Shown: in pieces, positions 49,851 to 58,892 of the stretch | How the letters are laid out: every line of letters starts with the position of its first letter | Position numbering within the stretch: position 1 is the stretch's first letter | NCBI GenBank assembly: GCA_947493705.1 | Contig: CANLSH010000011.1 | Location: 44,449 to 108,448, forward strand | Reading direction: 5' to 3' | Length of the DNA stretch: 64,000 bases | From: an uncultured Arachnia sp. | GTDB taxonomy: Bacteria; Actinomycetota; Actinomycetes; Propionibacteriales; Propionibacteriaceae | Notes under the pieces: generated by a model | Databases searched by the model: none | The model's input: only the letters and a program-made list of their open reading frames with translations | What the model was told of the DNA's origin: nothing | Program-made: the position numbers and the translations under genes

Positions 49851-51557
49851 ATGAAGCACCTGCCAGTACCGCCTCTGCGTCAGAGTCTCGACCGCTACCT
49901 GACGGCCGTGCGCCCGCTTCTGGATGCTGACCAGCAGCGACGAGCTGAGGCGGTGGTGGAAGGTTTCGCGACCACAGACGGGCCTGCCTCCCAGAAGGCG
50001 TTGCTCCGCTTCGCCGATGAGGAGAACGCCGCCGGCCGTAGTTGGCTCTCACGACAGTGGTTGTCGATCTACCTCGCCAACCGAGCCCCGCTGCCGCTGA
50101 GCAGCAATGTGGGATTCCGGATCCGGTTGGCTACGAAAGGAATCGGCCTGGATCGTGCGGCAGAAGTGATCCACCGTGTAGCGAGCGTGCATCTGTCCTA
50201 TCTCCGAGGTGAAGTCGACGACGAGGTCAGTCCTCGTGGAAACCCCCTGGACATGTCGCAATGGCAGATTCTGGCCGGTGGGGTGCGTCGCCCCCAGCCT
50301 GTGGAGGACATATTCGTCGAGGGGCGCTCCGAGCCGACCTCGCGAGAAATCGGTGTGCTCTGGAAGGGTCGCCTGCTGATGATGCCCATCAGTGATGAGG
50401 CCGGCCAGCCTCTTTCGCGGCGTGTCCTGGCAGCAGCTTTGTACCGGCTGAAGGAACTGCCGCTGACAGACGACGACACCTTCACGCACCTGTCGTATCT
50501 TGGCAGTGACAAGGCGTCGAAGTATCTCGATGCGCTGTTGGAACATCCGGGCAATGCCGAGATCCACGATCGGCTCGTCGACGCTGTGTTCCTCGTCAAC
50601 CTGGCAGATACGTCAGCGAGCGCAGACGAGCACCAGCATCGCGTGACCTTCGAGCCAGGACAGGCGTGGGCCTACAAACCGTTCACCTATCAGGTCAGTC
50701 TCGCGGACGACTTCGTGGGAGTGCACAGTGAACACAGCGTCGTCGACGGCGTCACTCTGAGATCGATGGTTGAAGTGATGCAGGGAGTTCAGTGTGAGGA
50801 CGACGATGTTGGTGGGGGAGAGCCCATCGTCCTGGAACCACTCGCCTGGACGGTGTCAGACGATGTTCGTGCGCAGCTGGCCTGCGACATTGCGTCCTAC
50901 CGGAAGACAGCCGAGCGGCATCACGTCCGTATCCTCCAGTACCCGATCCCTGTGCCGCCTGACCTGCCGTTCTCCGTCAGCCACGACGCCATCCAGCAGT
51001 TGGCCCTCCTGTTCGCCCAGGTGGCGACGTATGGGCGGGCGCGCAGCGTCTATGAGGCGGTGGACATGCGAGAGTTCCAAGCCGGGCGCACGGAGTGCCT
51101 GCGTCCCGTGACTCCTGACGCTCTGGCCCTCGTGCAAGCGATGATCCGTGGAACTGCCACACCGGATGACCTCTTCGCGGCGCTCTCCGCCCACAAGGAA
51201 CAGGTCATTGCTTGCAAAACGGGGCAGGGATTTGATCGGCACCTGACGGGACTGCAGTTCATGGCTGAGCGTTTGGAAATGGAACCGGATCTCTTCACAG
51301 ACGAGTCCTACAGGCGTCTGACGACCGATTTCTTGTCCACGTCGTCAGTGGGCACGGCGCAGCACATCGTGCGATTCACGTTCGCTCCCACCACGGAAGG
51401 CGGGATCGGCGTCAACTACACCGTCACGGACGGCATGTACGAATTCTGCCTGATCCATCGCGTCGAACCGAGCGGGCGCATCGACGAGTTCGCTGCCTCT
51501 CTTGAAACCGGGGTCTCTGCCCTCAAAGAGCTCGTCGGTGCAGCTCGTGACAGCTGA
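49851..51557 (+). CDS. Choline/carnitine O-acyltransferase family protein
   Basis: 568 residues. The catalytic His lies in FVGVHSEHSVVDGVTLRSM (H-x3-D-G type). YEAVDMREFQAGRTECLRPVT and TDFLSTSSVGTAQ are the CoA/carnitine site segments (RTE, STS) of the carnitine acyltransferase family. These enzymes move acyl groups between CoA and carnitine or choline. They are widespread in eukaryotes and patchy in bacteria. AAAAGGAACGTCTTTCG precedes the ATG at 49851. Convergent with a BCCT-type transporter gene 46 bases away. Acceptor cannot be fixed from sequence. Confidence 0.9.
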   Translation: MKHLPVPPLRQSLDRYLTAVRPLLDADQQRRAEAVVEGFATTDGPASQKALLRFADEENAAGRSWLSRQWLSIYLANRAPLPLSSNVGFRIRLATKGIGLDRAAEVIHRVASVHLSYLRGEVDDEVSPRGNPLDMSQWQILAGGVRRPQPVEDIFVEGRSEPTSREIGVLWKGRLLMMPISDEAGQPLSRRVLAAALYRLKELPLTDDDTFTHLSYLGSDKASKYLDALLEHPGNAEIHDRLVDAVFLVNLADTSASADEHQHRVTFEPGQAWAYKPFTYQVSLADDFVGVHSEHSVVDGVTLRSMVEVMQGVQCEDDDVGGGEPIVLEPLAWTVSDDVRAQLACDIASYRKTAERHHVRILQYPIPVPPDLPFSVSHDAIQQLALLFAQVATYGRARSVYEAVDMREFQAGRTECLRPVTPDALALVQAMIRGTATPDDLFAALSAHKEQVIACKTGQGFDRHLTGLQFMAERLEMEPDLFTDESYRRLTTDFLSTSSVGTAQHIVRFTFAPTTEGGIGVNYTVTDGMYEFCLIHRVEPSGRIDEFAASLETGVSALKELVGAARDS

Positions 51558-51603
51558 GTGGGCTGACACCACATAGCCAACCCACGTGACAGAGCAACCC
51601 GGC

Positions 51604-53634
51604 CTATTTCTGTGGAGAGGTCTCCTCATCCGGGATGTCGGCCTCATCATCAGTTTCGGAAGGAGTCCTTGCTGGGATCCAGCGGAGCTTCCACCGTCCC
51701 CGCAGCGCGGTGTCGCCGGATGCGAGGTGATCGTGGCGCTCCGGACCTCTTGGCTGGATCTGTCCGGGATCAAGTGTCCGCAGCACATCCTCGGCGTCCA
51801 GAGCGGTCACCGGCGTCGACGTCGCATCCAGATACCACTCGTACAAGGACGGATCCTCGGAGTCCAGCCATGCGCCGGCGCCGTCCTCAGAGGACACCTG
51901 GCTCGAACCGAAGACGAAGTTGTCGCCATGGTCCGTGATTCCGAGCCGGACCCCCTGTGCGATGGCTGCGCGCGCGTACTTCTCTCGCAGCATGTACGGG
52001 TCGGTTCTTAGGTCTTTCGCCCAGGCAATCATGATGCCGATGACGACGAACGCGAAGGGCAACGCAGAGACCACCATGAGGGACTGGAGTCCGCCCAGAG
52101 GATCGCTTCCCTCTTCGGAACCGGCCAGCAAGAGCGATGCGGCCACGAGTCCGAGAAGAAGGCCCCACAAGACGGTCACCCAGGGCGTCGGGTTGGGCTT
52201 GCCACGCTGACTCATGGATCCCATGACGATGGAGGCCGAGTCTGCGGAGGTGACGAAGAAGATGATGATCGAAATCATCGCAATGAATGTGGTGACCACA
52301 CCGAAGGGCAGGTTCTGCAGGAGCCCGAACAGGACCTCTTCGCCCGAGCCCAGTTCGCTGAGGCCCAGGCCGTTGGATTCCATCCACATGGAGGTTCCAC
52401 CGAAGATCCCGAACCACAGCAGGCAGACGGCTGAGGGAACGACCATGATGACCGTGACGAACTCGCGAAGTGTTCGTCCTCGTGAGATCTTGGCGATGAA
52501 CAGACCGACGAAGGGGGTCCAGGACACCCACCATGCCCAGTAGTAGGTGGTCCATGAGGCCATGAACTCGGCTGCTTCGGGACCCTGGTTGGGGTTGCGC
52601 ACAAGCATGATCCCGAGGTCCTTGAAGAATTCGACGAGGGATGCCGGAAGGAAGTTCAGCAGATAGACGGTGGGGCCGACGATGAAGACGAAGACGGCGA
52701 GCAGTCCCGCCAACACCATGTTGATGTTGGACAGCGCGCGGATGCCTCGCTTGACGCCGGATACGGCGGAGAGAATGAACAGTCCCGTCAGGACAGCCAT
52801 GCCAACGACGAGGAATCCGTTGCCAAGCGGGCCGGTGTTGAATGTCAGCTCAGCCCCGTGGCCAATCTGTTTGATGCCGATCCCCAGAGAGATCGCCGTA
52901 CCGAACAGCGTCACTATGATGGCAAAAATATCGATGATGGCGCCCAGCGGGCCTGACGACTTGGAGCCGAAGATTGGCTCAAAAATGGCGGAGATCAGGG
53001 GCGCGCGTCCGCGTCGGTAGGCGCTGTAGGCGATGGCTCCGCCCACCAGAGCGTAGAAGGCCCATGCCATGGGGCCCCAGTGCAGCATGACCTGGGCCAT
53101 GGACGCCAACATCGCGTCAGGAGTTCCTGCTTCCGCTGTTATTCCCTCGGGAGGGTTCATGAAATAGGTGAGCGGCTCGTAGGGCCCGTAGAACAACAGC
53201 CCAATGCCCATGCCAGCCGAGAACAACATGGCGATCCACGACGTCGTGGTGAACTCCGGGGCCTCGTCGTCGGCACCGAGTCTCACACCGCCCGTGCGTC
53301 CGTATGCGAGAACCAGCATGAACAACGCGATGACCACAGCGAGGATCCCGAACAGCCATCCGAAGTAGTTCGTGACCCAAGCGAGCGAAGCGTCGCCCAC
53401 CGTGGTGATGGTGTCAGGGGCAACGATCGCCCAGACGATGACGGAGACGACGGCGAGGCCAGCAACCGCAAACACGGTGGTATTGGTGGAGAATGTGACT
53501 CTGGTGCGTTCCACCCCGATGCCGGGAATCAGTGCTGGGTGGACAAGTCCGGGTTGCGTCACCTCTCGGATGACGCGCTTGACGCGGGGTCTGCGCTCCA
53601 GGGCGTCGGGAAGCTTGTTACGGGAAGGGCTCAT
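51604..53634 (-). CDS. BCCT-family choline/carnitine/betaine transporter
   Basis: 676 residues, about 12 membrane helices and a long C-terminal cytoplasmic tail (from about residue 550) that ends in acidic and Thr/Ser-rich sequence. The BCCT signature is present: MGIGLLFYGPYEPLTYF, YYWAWWVSWTPFVGLFIAKISRGRTLREF with the Trp-rich substrate site. It imports quaternary ammonium compounds; long C-terminal tails in BCCT proteins sense osmotic stress. Convergent neighbour is the carnitine acyltransferase-type gene. Confidence 0.94.
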   Translation of the reverse strand: MSPSRNKLPDALERRPRVKRVIREVTQPGLVHPALIPGIGVERTRVTFSTNTTVFAVAGLAVVSVIVWAIVAPDTITTVGDASLAWVTNYFGWLFGILAVVIALFMLVLAYGRTGGVRLGADDEAPEFTTTSWIAMLFSAGMGIGLLFYGPYEPLTYFMNPPEGITAEAGTPDAMLASMAQVMLHWGPMAWAFYALVGGAIAYSAYRRGRAPLISAIFEPIFGSKSSGPLGAIIDIFAIIVTLFGTAISLGIGIKQIGHGAELTFNTGPLGNGFLVVGMAVLTGLFILSAVSGVKRGIRALSNINMVLAGLLAVFVFIVGPTVYLLNFLPASLVEFFKDLGIMLVRNPNQGPEAAEFMASWTTYYWAWWVSWTPFVGLFIAKISRGRTLREFVTVIMVVPSAVCLLWFGIFGGTSMWMESNGLGLSELGSGEEVLFGLLQNLPFGVVTTFIAMISIIIFFVTSADSASIVMGSMSQRGKPNPTPWVTVLWGLLLGLVAASLLLAGSEEGSDPLGGLQSLMVVSALPFAFVVIGIMIAWAKDLRTDPYMLREKYARAAIAQGVRLGITDHGDNFVFGSSQVSSEDGAGAWLDSEDPSLYEWYLDATSTPVTALDAEDVLRTLDPGQIQPRGPERHDHLASGDTALRGRWKLRWIPARTPSETDDEADIPDEETSPQK

Positions 53635-53945
53635 CAGGTTCAGTCTCCTTGAGTGACTCTTTTGGCCTCACCCTTTCGGCTGGGACGAAGGTCACAGTAC
53701 TTGCATGAGCCGGATTTCGCGCCGATACATCCCATCCGCACACACAAGATGACAGGCGAAGCTGCCCCCAAAGAAAGTCATCAACGGCAAAGAGCCTTGT
53801 GGGGCCGTGGTCGAAGGCTCAAGGTTCTGTCAAGAAGATTCCGACGCCCTGTCATGCTGGATTCATGCCCGCTGGCATTCGTGGCAATCGCGATGGGCGA
53901 CTCTCTGACGACGTGTGTCCATCGGATGCACAGAGGGATTGTCCA
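53635..53945. other. Upstream region of the BCCT gene
   Basis: 311 bases with no convincing gene. A TACTGT hexamer on the minus strand (about 53694-53699) could be the BCCT -10. A minus-strand TTGACA within the stretch has no -10 at the right distance. No repeats seen. Confidence 0.45.
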
Positions 53946-54452
53946 TCAGGGGTTTCGGTCCCGTGGGGGTGTTCCACCCGGTTCGTCCTCATCAGACGAC
54001 AGCGTCTTACGCTGTTCCCGCTCATGGGGGAGGTCGACTGGGCGGCTGTATGCCTGGATCCCGCTCACCGCGACGCCGATTCCCCACCCGAGGATGGGAA
54101 ACACCGGCCAGAAGAAACCGCCACCTGTCACAGCCCAGAGAATGACAAAGAACACCGCGAAGACTGCCCAAGTGGACAGCGTTGACCGTCGCCACTCGGC
54201 GCGATCAGACAGCTGTCCGGGATTGACGTCCGTGGTTGCGGGCGCGGCTATGGTCGGCTGTGCAGAGACTGGAAGAGCTGGAAGATCGTTCAGGAGAAGG
54301 TCCAGATCACCGCGTGTGCGAGCGTTGAGTGCTCGCTCCGTCCGTTCGGTGAACTCGGATTGATCCAGGCGCCCCGCGGCGAAGTGTTCAGAGAGTTGGG
54401 AAGCTGTTGTGTCCCGCTCGGCGTCACCAACCCGCATCTCGCGCTCTGACAC
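53946..54452 (-). CDS. DUF1707 (SHOCT-like) membrane protein
   Basis: 168 residues. The N-terminal DUF1707 domain is MRVGDAERDTTASQLSEHFA, GRLDQSEFTERTERALNARTRGDLDLLLNDLP. Two membrane helices follow (LSTWAVFAVFFVILWAVTGG, FFWPVFPILGWGIGVAVSGI), then a charged tail. GTG start at 54452 with AGGAGG six bases upstream. DUF1707 proteins are common in actinobacteria and often touch the cell wall; function open. Confidence 0.9.
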   Translation of the reverse strand: MSEREMRVGDAERDTTASQLSEHFAAGRLDQSEFTERTERALNARTRGDLDLLLNDLPALPVSAQPTIAAPATTDVNPGQLSDRAEWRRSTLSTWAVFAVFFVILWAVTGGGFFWPVFPILGWGIGVAVSGIQAYSRPVDLPHEREQRKTLSSDEDEPGGTPPRDRNP

Positions 54453-54595
54453 GGTTACCTCCTCCTGCTCATTCGTAGGGGCTGTCTGCCTGCCATCATC
54501 GCACGCAGGGTGGACTCGTCGAGTCCCGCCCCATCTGCTGCGTTGGGTCGGGGCGGCGGCGCTGTTGTCGTGAACAGCGGCAACGCCGGTGCCGC

Positions 54596-56050
54596 TCAAT
54601 CGCGCAGTAGCGTCCACAGCCACACGAGCACTGCGATCAGGAGAGACAGCAGTGGGTGCAGCCCCAGCAATACCGGGACCACCAGGAGGAGGGCGACGTC
54701 AATCCCGCGAATGGCGTTGAACAGTGCCGAAGCATTGACCGGACCCATCTCAGTCATCACGATTCCTGCACTGAACTGTGTGGGCGGAGCGGTCGCCCAC
54801 CGGATCCCTCCCGCCAGCCCGGCGATGCTGGCCGCACCAACTGATAATCCGTCCAACATCACCCAACCCGGGAGGACCAGTGTGAAAAGACTGAACGACA
54901 GGAGGATCGCTCCGGCGAGAGCCGATGTGGGAAGGGCCAGCAGGAGTCGCATCACGATTTTGCTGTGAGGAAACGATCGGGACAGTCCGGGTGACGTGAC
55001 ATACATGCGCAGACTCGATGTTCCAAGGCTGGTGAAGACCATGACACCGAGCGAGATTGCGATGAGACCTTCGACGGATCCGGCGAGATGCCCCAAGGCA
55101 ACAATGCCCCCCAGCAGCAGCATTCGTGCGACCAGCTGCGGCGATCTCTTGCAGCGGCGAGTCTCGCTTTCCAGGACCGCCCGCCATGTGGTGGTCCTGA
55201 GCCGGAAGCCCGATACGAAGGTCCTATGAGTGAGCAGTCGCGCCCAGAGTGTGTCCAGCAGCAACCCGGAGTCCGCGGAGGAAATGGCCCCGGCCATCGC
55301 ATCGCGGGTGCCGCGTATGCGGCGCAGATCCACGAGCGGTAGGGAGTCCGATTGGTTCCAGGCTCTCCGGGCGGCGAAGAGTGCAACCAGTGCGCCGAAC
55401 ACGAAGGCGATACCCGGCACGGCCACGGCGTCGACGGTGGCAGTGGCCGCCGGTGATGCCGCTACAGCCGCGGCGGTCAGCATGCCAGTGGCAAGGAGGG
55501 AGATCGTTGTCCCTTTCCCTCCTGAGTCGCTGTTCTGCTGTCCCATTGCCACGGACAATGCGAGGAGTGCCCACATCGGAAAGGTGGCGAGCCACCAAGG
55601 GTTCCCGTTCCAGAAAGCGAAGTGAGCCAGGCTTGCCACCGCGCCTCCCAGTAGGGCGAAGGCCACGAGTCTGACTTTTGGACGGCGCAACAGTCTCCGT
55701 CGCTCAAGCGGTGAGGAGAACACCCAGAATGCCTCGGCGGCGCTGATGGAGACGGGCCCCGTCAAGGATCCGATCAGGTGGACGAGAGCCGTGAATGCGA
55801 GGAGGCCGGTGAGTGAGGAGGCTTCCATTCCGGCCGAGCACAGGGCAGTGAGACAGCCGGGAGCGGTGGTCCGAAATATGGCGAAACTGATCAGCGCGGC
55901 AGTCACCAGGGCAACCGCGAGAGCATTGATGTACCAATCCCAGAAGGATCGGGATTCTCGGGGCGAGCGTCGAGCGCTTTGCAGGATCGCGGCCACCGCG
56001 CGGACGTCAGGGTTGGGCCCAGCACCCTGATCACCCACTTCGTCAGTCAT
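54596..56050 (-). CDS. Polytopic membrane protein, DUF6297-like
   Basis: 484 residues, about 10-12 membrane helices, with cytoplasmic loops rich in Arg (SSPLERRRLLRRPKVRLV, LESETRRCKRSPQLVARM). From memory this matches the actinobacterial DUF6297 group, which often stands beside an ABC ATPase gene and looks like an ABC-2-type permease. No ATPase gene is present here. The ATG at 56050 follows TATTCAGTG with no ribosome site. Overlong open frame upstream is ignored because it would cross the opposite gene at 56370. Confidence 0.72.
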   Translation of the reverse strand: MTDEVGDQGAGPNPDVRAVAAILQSARRSPRESRSFWDWYINALAVALVTAALISFAIFRTTAPGCLTALCSAGMEASSLTGLLAFTALVHLIGSLTGPVSISAAEAFWVFSSPLERRRLLRRPKVRLVAFALLGGAVASLAHFAFWNGNPWWLATFPMWALLALSVAMGQQNSDSGGKGTTISLLATGMLTAAAVAASPAATATVDAVAVPGIAFVFGALVALFAARRAWNQSDSLPLVDLRRIRGTRDAMAGAISSADSGLLLDTLWARLLTHRTFVSGFRLRTTTWRAVLESETRRCKRSPQLVARMLLLGGIVALGHLAGSVEGLIAISLGVMVFTSLGTSSLRMYVTSPGLSRSFPHSKIVMRLLLALPTSALAGAILLSFSLFTLVLPGWVMLDGLSVGAASIAGLAGGIRWATAPPTQFSAGIVMTEMGPVNASALFNAIRGIDVALLLVVPVLLGLHPLLSLLIAVLVWLWTLLRD

Positions 56051-56369
56051 CACTGAATACTCTGCCCTGCTTTGAGGCCGGCTGGACCTGGTGGGAGTGA
56101 ACCGTGCCTGCGTGGTGTAGGTGATTGTGCGCTGAGAGAGGGAACCACTCGGCGTCGATGAACCGAATACAACAGCGATGCCGGCGGTGCTCCTGTGACG
56201 GGCGAAATTGTTTCCATCCTCCATCGCCATAGTGTGGCGGAGCGACGGGTTGTCAAGCCGTAGGTAGGGACGTTGGCTCGCGGACGAAGGAGTGCCGCGG
56301 ACTCTGCCCGGTGAAGATATAGCACTGATATCGTTGCTCGGTAGCTCAGTCGAGACTGGAGGCGTGGAC
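56051..56369. other. Divergent promoter region
   Basis: About 320 bases between divergent genes; no coding evidence. It holds GTAGCTCAGT (56341-56350), which looks like a tRNA D-arm but without other tRNA parts. Confidence 0.45.
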
Positions 56370-56855
56370 ATGCCGGATACGGCGAAGAATGCACTGATCG
56401 CAGCGACGTCAAAGAAGTTCGAAAAACTGAAGGATTTGCTCACCCGGGTCAATGCCAAAACTGCGATGGCGAAAGATTCCGACGGTATTTCCATCAAGGA
56501 TGTGATCGGCAACCGCGCCCATTGGATAGGTCTTTTCCTTGGATGGCAAGAAGACATCGATGCTGGTCGCCCCGTGTCCTATCCTGCGGACGGCTACAAG
56601 GGCAAGGCGCTTGAGCGCTACAACGCTGAAGTCCACTCCAGCCAAGCAGATCTTGGGTGGGACGAAGCACAGGCGATGCTCCACCAGCGACATGAACAGC
56701 TGATGAAGGTGCTGTCGGAAATTACCTACCTTGATCTCTACGCTGCTCCGATGCTGCCTGAGGTGAACGATTGGCCCCCAGGCCATTGGGCCGACGAAGT
56801 CGGACCAAGTCACTATGACTCCGCCGCAAAGTACATCCGCAGCCGTATTGAATAG
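56370..56855 (+). CDS. ClbS/DfsB family four-helix-bundle protein
   Basis: 161 residues. LIAATSKKFEKLKDLLTRV, IKDVIGNRAHWIGLFLGWQEDIDAGRPVSYPADGYKG and HQRHEQLMKVLSEIT match the ClbS/DfsB (DUF1706) family; ClbS protects cells from colibactin by opening its cyclopropane ring. Most members have unknown targets. GGAGG lies eight bases before the ATG at 56370. Confidence 0.87.
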   Translation: MPDTAKNALIAATSKKFEKLKDLLTRVNAKTAMAKDSDGISIKDVIGNRAHWIGLFLGWQEDIDAGRPVSYPADGYKGKALERYNAEVHSSQADLGWDEAQAMLHQRHEQLMKVLSEITYLDLYAAPMLPEVNDWPPGHWADEVGPSHYDSAAKYIRSRIE

Positions 56856-57027
56856 TTCCAAGGAAAGAGGTGGCCATTAAATGGCTGCCAAGGGAAGGGG
56901 CGACTTGCTGACAAAGTGCGGCCACTCATCGATGAGTCATGGCTGCTGGTTGTGGGTCCCTGCCCAATTGATTGTTTTCAAGCTCCCTTCTCTGGTGCAA
57001 TGCAACGTCCCGGCGTTAGATTGAGCC

Positions 57028-57294
57028 ATGAGAACTGAGGAGCTGCTGTCGGGAACGGTGCACACATTGCCCGCCGATCTGGGGCAAGCCCTGAGAGACG
57101 ACGAGCTGGCCTCAGAGGCCTGGCTGGACATCACGCCGCTTGCCCGCAACGAGTGGATCTGTTGGGTCGAGGATGCGAAACGCGACGAGACGAGGCGCAA
57201 GCGGATCAAGCAGGCGCAGGAGAATTTGGCAGACGGCAAGAGGCGGCCATGCTGCTGGCCCGGGTGCAGCCATCGGCAAAAGAACGGCGCATAG
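57028..57294 (+). CDS. YdeI/OmpD-associated (OmdA) domain protein
   Basis: 88 residues. LPADLGQALRDDELASEAWLD, ARNEWICWVEDAKRDETRRKRIKQAQENLADGKRRP is the complete C-terminal YdeI/OmpD-associated domain found in bacteriocin-protection-like proteins. It ends with a short Cys pair (CCWPGC). Single gene followed by a long hairpin. Confidence 0.85.
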   Translation: MRTEELLSGTVHTLPADLGQALRDDELASEAWLDITPLARNEWICWVEDAKRDETRRKRIKQAQENLADGKRRPCCWPGCSHRQKNGA

Positions 57295-57422
57295 GTCGGG
57301 ACCCACAAGGACGATGGCAATCGCTGCTGATCTGCCATGTTGTTCCTCGACTCGGTCGGGTCAGCCGGTGGCTTCGAGGTCCTGTCACACGGCCAGCCTC
57401 GCGATGCGCATCGGACCAACGT

Positions 57423-57474
57423 GTTTGTTTGGGGCGTGGCTGCCGGTAGACCGGCAGCCAGGCCCCACACAAAC
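57423..57474. terminator. Long near-perfect hairpin between convergent genes
   Basis: A central 10-bp perfect stem TGGCTGCCGG-TAGA-CCGGCAGCCA is extended by GGGGC/GCCCC and GTTTGT/ACAAAC after single mismatches: about 24 paired bases over 52. It lies between two convergent genes and could terminate both, though no T-run follows on either strand. Confidence 0.65.
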
Positions 57475-57489
57475 GGGTTCGGCGATCTT

Positions 57490-58011
57490 CTACTGCCCTG
57501 GCCTCACGGGTGAGGGGCAGTACACCTGGCCACGGAGACGAAAGATCAATGCTCCGCCGGTCAGCAGGATCGCCGCCGCCGCGAGAACCGGTTGGAAAGG
57601 TGCGAACCACGTGAGGGCGCCGGAGTATCCGAGAGCCAGTAGAGCCAGTTTATTGCCGACGGGGCAGCCGATGGCGAACCAGGCAAGGACTGTCCCGATG
57701 ATCCCGAACCTGCCCTGTCTGGTTCCCTCGCCGTCGCCCCCGATGGGTGTTGATATGTCCTTCGAAGGCCGGACGTAGGTGGCGGCGAGCATGCCTGCCA
57801 GGATGGAGGAGGCGATCCAGACCGGGTAGTTCCAGGCGACGACGGCAATTTCACGTCCGAAGACGGGGTTGGGGATGATGACGGTTGGAATCCCGATGAG
57901 CGACGCGAACAAAAGTGAAAAACCGCCCGCGGCCATGAACTGTCGAGGAGTCCACATGCGCAGGGTCCGCGCGGCTGCGCTGAGGGAACGTTGTGGCTCG
58001 CGTTGCGCCAT
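57490..58011 (-). CDS. Membrane protein under a CsoR/CstR-like operator
   Basis: 173 residues with four or five membrane helices: FMAAGGFSLLFASLIGIPTVI, YPVWIASSILAGMLAATYV, FGIIGTVLAWFAIGCPVGNKLALLALGYSGALTWF, VLAAAAILLTGGALIF. The intramembrane GCPVGNK is notable; I recall related proteins with GCPVCNK, so one cysteine may be lost. Upstream lies a CsoR/CstR-type palindrome at 58071-58086, so metal (copper) or sulfur-stress control is likely. The ATG at 58011 is used; a TTG just before it is the alternative. Confidence 0.75.
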   Translation of the reverse strand: MAQREPQRSLSAAARTLRMWTPRQFMAAGGFSLLFASLIGIPTVIIPNPVFGREIAVVAWNYPVWIASSILAGMLAATYVRPSKDISTPIGGDGEGTRQGRFGIIGTVLAWFAIGCPVGNKLALLALGYSGALTWFAPFQPVLAAAAILLTGGALIFRLRGQVYCPSPVRPGQ

Positions 58012-58070
58012 CAATGTGTCTGTGATGGTGACCTCCGAAGTTCGGTGATGGACTGGCCGTCGAAGAGATC

Positions 58071-58086
58071 ATACCCCCTGGGGTAT
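58071..58086. promoter_or_regulatory. CsoR/CstR-type operator palindrome
   Basis: ATACCCC-CT-GGGGTAT, 7-bp perfect arms. This G-tract palindrome is the known type of site for CsoR (copper) and CstR (persulfide) repressors. It lies 60 bases before the membrane-protein gene and about 100 before the divergent gene at 58188. No csoR-like gene is in the window. Confidence 0.8.
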
Positions 58087-58187
58087 GGGCGCGTTGACTT
58101 CGGAAGATGCAGAGCGCTGCGACCAGTGATTGCATGGTCCGGCCGGAACGAACCATTGTGCGGTGGTGGGCACTATAAATTGCACTC

Positions 58188-58871
58188 ATGAGCACCCAGC
58201 ATGCTGAAGGTTCAGCGACAATATCCACAGACGTCGACGAGGACCGCCGCGCCTCCGGGATGGCCGTGGGCTCAGCAGTGTGGGTCTTCTCCTTCCTGAT
58301 CCTGCGGATCTTCGCTGTCTCAGGCTACAACTGGGAGACCGCCTTCCTCGTCAGTACGACGATGAGCCTCAATGACGGGCTCTCGATCCTGTTCGGCTCC
58401 CTCATGGCCGGTCATGTTCTCGTGGCCGTCCTGCTGATCTTCGTGCAGCCAATCCTGATTGCAGCCTTGGTCTGGGGCGCACAGGATCGCCGTCTGGTCA
58501 TGCTGCTGGCAGCCGTGGTCGGCCTCGTGATTCTCATCACCCTGACAGCCAGCTTCGGGAGCTGGTGGCTCCCGGTGACGGCCACGCTGGTATTGGTGTC
58601 CTTCGTGATGATTCGCCGGCTGCCGGAGGCGAACAAAGTGCGTAAGCTCTGGGCCGCCATCATTCTGCGGGCCGTCGGGGTGGCGGGTGCTGCAGTGCTG
58701 GTGGTGGCAGCTTTCCTGCAGACGCCTTGGGTGCCCCACGAAGTGATCGAAACCACCAATGACACCATCAATGGCTACGTCATGAGCGTGGACTCCGGGT
58801 ATCTGAACGTGCTCACCGATGACCATGAGTTCGTCATCATCGTCAGCAGCGACGTGATCTCCCGGGAGTGA
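58188..58871 (+). CDS. Polytopic membrane protein with small extracellular tail
   Basis: 227 residues. Five membrane helices (SAVWVFSFLILRIFAVSGY, LMAGHVLVAVLLIFVQPILIA, LVMLLAAVVGLVILITLTASF, WWLPVTATLVLVSFVMI, AAIILRAVGVAGAAVLVVAAF) and a 50-residue tail ending VLTDDHEFVIIVSSDVI, probably a small beta domain outside. TATAAA at 58174-58179 lies eight bases before the ATG, a leaderless start. No family recognised. Confidence 0.8.
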   Translation: MSTQHAEGSATISTDVDEDRRASGMAVGSAVWVFSFLILRIFAVSGYNWETAFLVSTTMSLNDGLSILFGSLMAGHVLVAVLLIFVQPILIAALVWGAQDRRLVMLLAAVVGLVILITLTASFGSWWLPVTATLVLVSFVMIRRLPEANKVRKLWAAIILRAVGVAGAAVLVVAAFLQTPWVPHEVIETTNDTINGYVMSVDSGYLNVLTDDHEFVIIVSSDVISRE

Positions 58872-58892
58872 ACTGCGGGACTCGGTGGCAGG

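Noticed and set aside
53946..54623. Longer DUF1707 protein starting at 54623
   Set aside because: AGGAGG stands six bases before the GTG at 54452, which begins the domain exactly; the extension is antisense-like filler.
56330..56360. tRNA-like string GTAGCTCAGT
   Set aside because: It matches a tRNA D-arm, but no acceptor stem, anticodon arm or GTTC-type T-arm lies at the right distance.
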